This document shows, in pieces, positions 58,985 through 64,000 of a stretch of 64,000 nucleotides of DNA (the first letter of the stretch is position 1; each line of letters starts with the position of its first letter). The notes under the pieces were generated by a model, which was given only the letters and a program-made list of their open reading frames with translations, searched no databases and was not told the origin of the DNA. The stretch comes from Prostheceraeus crozeri. Its lineage: Eukaryota; Platyhelminthes; Polycladida; Euryleptidae. A program made the translations under genes and the position numbers. Location of the stretch: contig CAJQUW010010456.1 of the NCBI GenBank assembly GCA_907163375.1, forward strand, positions 62,001-126,000, written 5' to 3'.

Positions 58985-61554
58985 CTACAAGATAAAAGTT
59001 AGTTATTTACTACAGTTCTCACAAGAAAGCACTGTTTATCAGAAACATGTTTGTAATAAATGGCATAGGACAGACAATGATGGCCCTAACCTTAAGACCC
59101 TAGTGTCAGAAAGTGTATCAGTGATGTCTGTAAGATCTAACTTTAAATCTCTAACTTAGAACGTCTAATAGCAAACGTCAGACGACTCACCGTTGAAAGG
59201 AGGAAACAGGAGTGACATTGGGTAGGGAGAAGCGCCTTACATACTTCTCTCCCACAAAGACAGAATATGCCAATGTCCAAATTTGGTCATGTCTCCTTCA
59301 AACGATTTCATCTCACCATATTTGGAATCTCAACCGCTAATTTTCCTGACTGACGCAGAGAGTCAAGATTGCCATAAATGGACATTCTCGCTTCGTTGTG
59401 ATGGAAGGGGAATGACGCTCGGCTCACGCTTTGTGATAGCGATCTCTTTATCCTGAGTGGCAAGTTTGTATGACCCTCAAGTGAACTGAATGTATCCGAA
59501 GATGAAAAGATTGAATAGTTCCTAGTGTGTGATAAAATACATGGAATGATAAACGTACAGATGCTCACAATGATACTTAGGGGCTTCACACCATTTGAAT
59601 GTTTTCTTATATCATGCTCACTTTCGAAGGATGCTTGTAAAGTTCAATACTGCATTCCCATGACATTTCAATTTTATGTGTTTGTACAAGTGTATAAGCT
59701 TTCACTGGACTCGCATCGTCTTATAAAGTGTTCGTTTACGCAGCGCATGAAGCTATATCTCTCAATGACGTTGAACTCAATCTCTCACACACACGCACGC
59801 ACACACATTGTCACTTAAACCATGACTGGAATACAGTTCTCACACATCAACTTTATTTCTAACGTTACAAATGCTGAAAGGATTCTAACATTATTTTATA
59901 CGTCCCCTATCTTACACATACTGAAAGGATTCTAACATAATTTCAAACTTAACAAACATCAACTATATTTCTAACGTTACAAACAGTGAAATGCTTGTGA
60001 CACTATTTTATACTTTACCTATCTTGCAAACACTGAAATGATTCTGATATTATTCCAAACTTTACAAACAGTAAAATGGTTGTAAATTTATTACTAAGCC
60101 AATCCACTCTGTTTGAAGCCCAACTGTATGTGAAAAAAAACGACACAGTATGACCATGATATGTTATTGAAACCCATACAGCTTTTTGTTACACTAACAA
60201 TTCAATTCAATGTGAGCTAATCTTGTATCACTCATTTCATACGACATAACTTTCACTTTACTTATTCCTACAATGCTACTACTATGTATTTTAAACTTTA
60301 TGAGTTCGCTTTCACTTCTATCTCACACTTTCTTCATCATCTAACCAAGTGAATGACATTGATGATACATTATCTGACTAAACGCATTGAGTCACATTCT
60401 ACACAAACAGATATTAATAACAGGGATCATATAAAACGCCAAGTCTTGTCATAGGCTTGACTATGCTATGGACTTAGTGATTTATCTATGTAACTTACAC
60501 TTTTAAAACGCTAAATCCTTAGATCTCAACACAGGGACACCTATCCTATGGATTTAGGAGTTTTGCTGTATAATTTAGTAAACTTATGTCTCTGTCAGCA
60601 TACGACTTTTAAAATACAACACTGACTGATGAATGACGTTCATATATTCCTAGATTGGATAACAAGAAACTTTCCTGCGTTGACTATTATATATTTTCCT
60701 CATCAACTCTTTACACACTTATGATTCCAATCACTAAGTTACATACAACGCTTCTATTGAACATGTATCAATCACCTTTCAGCTGACCACATCAAATGTA
60801 AAGTGTATAACATAATGAGCATGTGACTATCTCTCATCAACGATATGAAATCTGTCTTTTCACCATGAGAATTAAGTCTTGCCTTCAAAGCCATTTTATA
60901 AAGCGAACATATGCATCACGTATTCTACACTAAAAGAGATCGTTCATTTGTGTTATCCAAAGCCCTAAGTCCCTAAACCCAACGGTAGGTAACCCTACCC
61001 CTTAGATGATGGACTTTAGCAATCTAACTATGTCATTCACCAATGGCTAAGTTAGTAAATGCATGTATACACTCTACAACAACAGTTATCATTGATGTAT
61101 GTTATATAAAACGCTAAATCTCTAAGTCCAACCGTGACTGTCATTGCCTGCATTACTATACAACATGTTGCTCTGATGATTCTTCCACCACCCTTACTAT
61201 TTCCATTTGAGGGGTAGTGAAGAAATAAATTCATGACTTCAGGTCTAAACCTCTCTCTACACACGTTTATATTTCACACCATGTAAAAGATCCTTGCTAC
61301 TTATCATAGAGACTTTAAAACTTTAAACATGATGATTTCATGGCAGTTAGACCTTTGAAGATGTGTGTTGGACAAGTTTAACACTTGTCATGAAGTTGCG
61401 TTCTCATCAGAAGAATTTAATAAGAGCTTCTTCATTTTCTAAGAAAGATAGAGATCCTTGAATCTAGTGTTTGTGTGTGGCACAGTCTGTAACTTTTCTT
61501 CGTTAATAGGGTGGCCTCCAACGAATTGGTGACCGGGCCCTCGGAAGGACCGAT
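58985..61554. other. Non-coding stretch with repeats and TATA-CCCTA motifs
   Basis: Holds the second copy of the ACTTTACAAACA-type repeats (59850-60180) and three partial motif copies (60961-61020, 61103-61135) related to 12643. Within one, GGTAGG-taac-CCTACC is a perfect 6-bp stem. The frames at 59308(-), 59525 and 61052(-) have no recognisable domain. Confidence 0.45.
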
Positions 61555-61582
61555 GGAATACTTCGATTACTCGAAGTATTCC
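61555..61582. ncRNA. Perfect 12-bp hairpin over the stop of the 61803 gene
   Basis: GGAATACTTCGA-ttac-TCGAAGTATTCC. On the minus strand it encodes the last residues (PEYFE) and the TAA. It could mark the transcript 3' end. Confidence 0.6.
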
Positions 61583-61803
61583 GGACGCTGAATTCTCAGT
61601 GACGCCAGATATTCTAGCACCATATCCCTAAATAAAGGGTTCTCCACAAGCTCATGTGGAATAAGATGGACGGGGCAGCGAATTGCTTCGCCTTTCTCTG
61701 CCTGCAAAGCAGCCAGGAGAAAGACTTTCCCCATCTTCACCCTGCATCCACAGCGGAGCTCAAGGGTTCGACTCATGTCAAAGAAAGCGATATCGAAAGA
61801 CAT
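61567..61803 (-). CDS. Small Cys-containing protein, 78 aa
   Basis: Minus-strand frame from 61803 (MSFDIAFFDMSRTLELRCGC...). A minus-strand TATA-like AATATAAGGG lies at about 61847-61856, some 45 bases upstream. The frame has a CGC pair, a central helix and HLIPHELVENPLF. It ends within a perfect hairpin. I recognise no family. The start at 61803 is preferred because of the TATA spacing; the Met at codon 10 is an alternative. By position at the inner edge of the right TIR, it corresponds to the E1 gene at 11878, but the proteins do not look alike. Confidence 0.5.
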   Translation of the reverse strand: MSFDIAFFDMSRTLELRCGCRVKMGKVFLLAALQAEKGEAIRCPVHLIPHELVENPLFRDMVLEYLASLRIQRPEYFE

Positions 61804-62016
61804 TGCTTCAAACGACTTGTAATTGATGAATGAGTGTGAACGTCTCCCTTATATTTCTCACACATTTTTGTAACTGGCTAGCAAGACATTGAAGAATTGA
61901 ACAAATCGGCAGTGTCCATGCTTTAACAGCAAATGGTGACTTGCGCGCGCGGAGTGTACAGTAACGAATTGTCAACGTGAGAATCCTTTCAGCCGCCCAC
62001 GATAATCTCTTCGACG

Positions 62017-64000
62017 CGATAGCAATGAGCTGTGTGGGAATCAGCCAGGTGCTACGATACGTTCCTACATCCTGGGACAGATGTGATAGCTCTCTGTTTC
62101 ATGTGACAGACGGGCGCCAGAGAGAGAGCGCGTACATCTTTGTGTTCTACTCCATCTGCTGAGGGGCTAGCGCGACAGACGATTGCCCACCGGCTGCGCT
62201 GTCATTCATCTTTGTGTTCTACTCTATCTGCTGAGGGGCAGTGCGACAGACAGGCGTCAGAGAGCACTTATGATTCTTTGTGGGCACAGGAGGGGTTTTT
62301 TCACTGATAGGTTTTATGATAAACATTTTGAATGGCAGCATGTTGACTATTGCAAGCCATGTTAAATGTCATGTTTACATCGTCTGCATTCACACAGAAA
62401 ATGCTGTTTCCTACAAATGAGTTTTCTACACAGACGTATTCATTGTGTGAGTTCAAGGGTCGAGTCCTTAAACTAAGACTTATGCGTTTCTACAGGTCTT
62501 TATATCAGCTTTCAACACGCCTGCAATCTATGAAAGTTTTACCAACATAAAGTTGTTGACATAAAGTTTCTTACACCGCAGTTCATGTTTACGACATTCA
62601 TTTGAATGTCAGACTATATGTTCATCTGTCTATGATGAGTGTAAACGTTGTCACAGTTCTCCTTTATTTCCCGTAAACTAGTTGTGACACTTTTGTGTTT
62701 CACTTCATCTAGCAGGTTGATTTTTATCTCAGACAATGTTTCCTATCTCATATGCATTCGACTAACAACGTTACAGGTTGTTATGTCTATACTTGTATGC
62801 TGTCGATGCAGAGTGCAAACACGCTGTCTGTCTTTATTTACAAAACACACACATTCAATTTGATAAAGGCAAACAACACATTTAGTAAAGCTGGTACGCT
62901 AACGAGTGTGACTGCAGAAACATTTTATAAAACTTTTTTCAACGTTCGCTAAGTTTCACAACAACCTGTCAAAGACTTCTTACAAAACTTATTTCAACAT
63001 TTGCGTTTAAGCGAACATGTGCTTCACGTATTCTACACGAACGGTTAACACATGTGATATAAAACCCTAAATCCAACGTAGAGGAGCCTAGCCTTGGATG
63101 ATGAACTTTACGACCCACGCGATTCAATGTCATGGAATACACACTCAACGTTTGTGACTACATCTGGTTTTATAAAACATTCAACACTTATTCCTATCCA
63201 TCTCACTTTTATATCCAACATGTTAAACTTAGACTTGATTTCAACCACTCAAGTCGTCAAAAACTTGCATGCGTTGTCCAATATTCAATTCATTCTGTAC
63301 ACAGATTCTCTTTACTTCACATCAAAAGTTAATGACTACCTAACAGATGTATTCACTCTGAATTTACACTTCACCGTTTGTGAAAAGACTCACATAAAAA
63401 GTTACTAACTATACATCATCAACCTGTGTTACAGTAAAAATATTTGACTATACTAGACTTTGCTTTTGCAAACCATGATACACTTTCTGACGACACTCAC
63501 GAATAAACGTCATGTTCAAACTTTATTTTCTCAAACGGGTGTCGCGGTAAATTATTTGACTACACTAACACTTGCATTTCATGACATTTGTGTTTCATAA
63601 AACATCATGATCAAATTTTCTAACTATACATCAACCTGTGTTGCAATAAAACCTTTGTACAACATGATAAAGTTTCTGACTAGACTTATGAATAAACGTC
63701 ATGATCAAACTTTCCAACTATACATCAACCTGTGTTACAGTAAAAATATTTGACTATACTAAACTTTGCTTTTACAAACCATGATACACTTTCTGATGAC
63801 ACTTACGAATAAACGTCATGATCAAACTTTCTAACTACATCAACCTGTGTTGCAATAAAACTTCTGCAAACCATGATACACTTTCTGACCTTTACTTTTA
63901 CAAACATGTGTTGTAGTAAAACTAGTTGACTACACTAACGCTAACATTTATGGCATGTGTTTCATAAAACGTCATGATCAAACTTTTCTAACTATAAATC
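62017..64000. repeat. E2 right terminal inverted repeat (partial)
   Basis: Reverse complement of about 52700-55053. It has an extra ~80-bp tandem duplication (CTACTC(C/T)ATCTGCTGAGGGG at 62146 and 62219) absent from the left arm. Frames at 61977, 62350, 62648, 62752, 63094 and 63132 mirror those in the left arm and are read as repeat-derived. Confidence 0.9.

Larger units (their letters stand above)
50001..64000. mobile_element. E2: second Polinton/adintovirus-like element, right end outside window
   Basis: The left end, AGTAGTAATCCCATCCCAGA, aligns with the reversed right end of E1. Inverted repeats at 50001-55053 and from 62017 on bracket ~7 kb of unique DNA. If the arms are equal, the right end is near 67 kb. 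The insertion point in hAT copy 2 predicts gctacc (49995-50000) as target duplication. No capsid, ATPase, protease, polymerase or integrase gene is seen; only small regulatory-looking genes and one coiled-coil gene. Confidence 0.8.

Overview
The window is AT-rich metazoan-type genomic DNA dominated by nested mobile elements. Gypsy (Mag/SURL-like), Tc1, hAT and LINE fragments, TATA-box promoters, short GT-AG introns and the absence of bacterial gene organisation all indicate an animal genome. A marine invertebrate is the best guess; the exact phylum is an inference and I cannot fix it. I recognise no host housekeeping gene.

Region A (<1..15925) is most of a large Polinton/adintovirus-like element (E1). 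It has ~2.6 kb terminal inverted repeats (TIRs); position 1 pairs with 14980, so about 945 bp of the left end lies outside the window. Between the TIRs is a compact morphogenesis module on mostly one strand: a core protein with a hydrophobic tail, an A32/FtsK-like packaging ATPase, two small virion-type proteins, a double-jelly-roll-type capsid protein, an adenain-like protease, a nuclease-like protein and a 544-aa virion-type protein. A RING (IAP-like) gene and a small glycoprotein-like ORF lie at the left, and small regulatory-looking genes with a divergent TATA promoter at the right. The ATPase, capsid protein and 544-aa gene are open; at least seven other genes carry frameshifts or stops, and one gene is split by a 2332-bp hAT element. 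No DNA polymerase B or retroviral-type integrase is present.

Region B (15926..49999) holds a decayed Gypsy retrotransposon on the minus strand (17563..26951). It is interrupted by a 3.4-kb TIR element carrying a Cys/His-rich ORF and by a Tc1 element. There is also a BED-finger hAT relic, LINE reverse-transcriptase fragments, a 780-bp TIR element, and a second copy of the E1-interrupting hAT family containing a 745-bp foldback. Most of 30.4-47.6 kb shows no gene I can support.

Region C (50001..>64000) is a second element (E2), inserted into the hAT copy. Its termini are like those of E1: both start AGTA(A/G)T(A/G)ATCC and share AP-1-type sites and subterminal repeats. Its TIRs are very long (~5 kb). 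The ~7 kb unique core has no capsid, polymerase or integrase gene, only regulatory-looking genes: an acidic protein with a SUMO-interaction-like motif, a long coiled-coil protein and a 78-aa protein. Two of these have candidate ~61-62-bp introns.

E1 and E2 share termini, a promoter/leader module and clusters of covarying hairpins at gene ends, but have complementary gene content. The most interesting reading is a non-autonomous or multipartite Polinton/adintovirus-like system, with structural and regulatory genes on separate units that use replication and integration functions supplied in trans.
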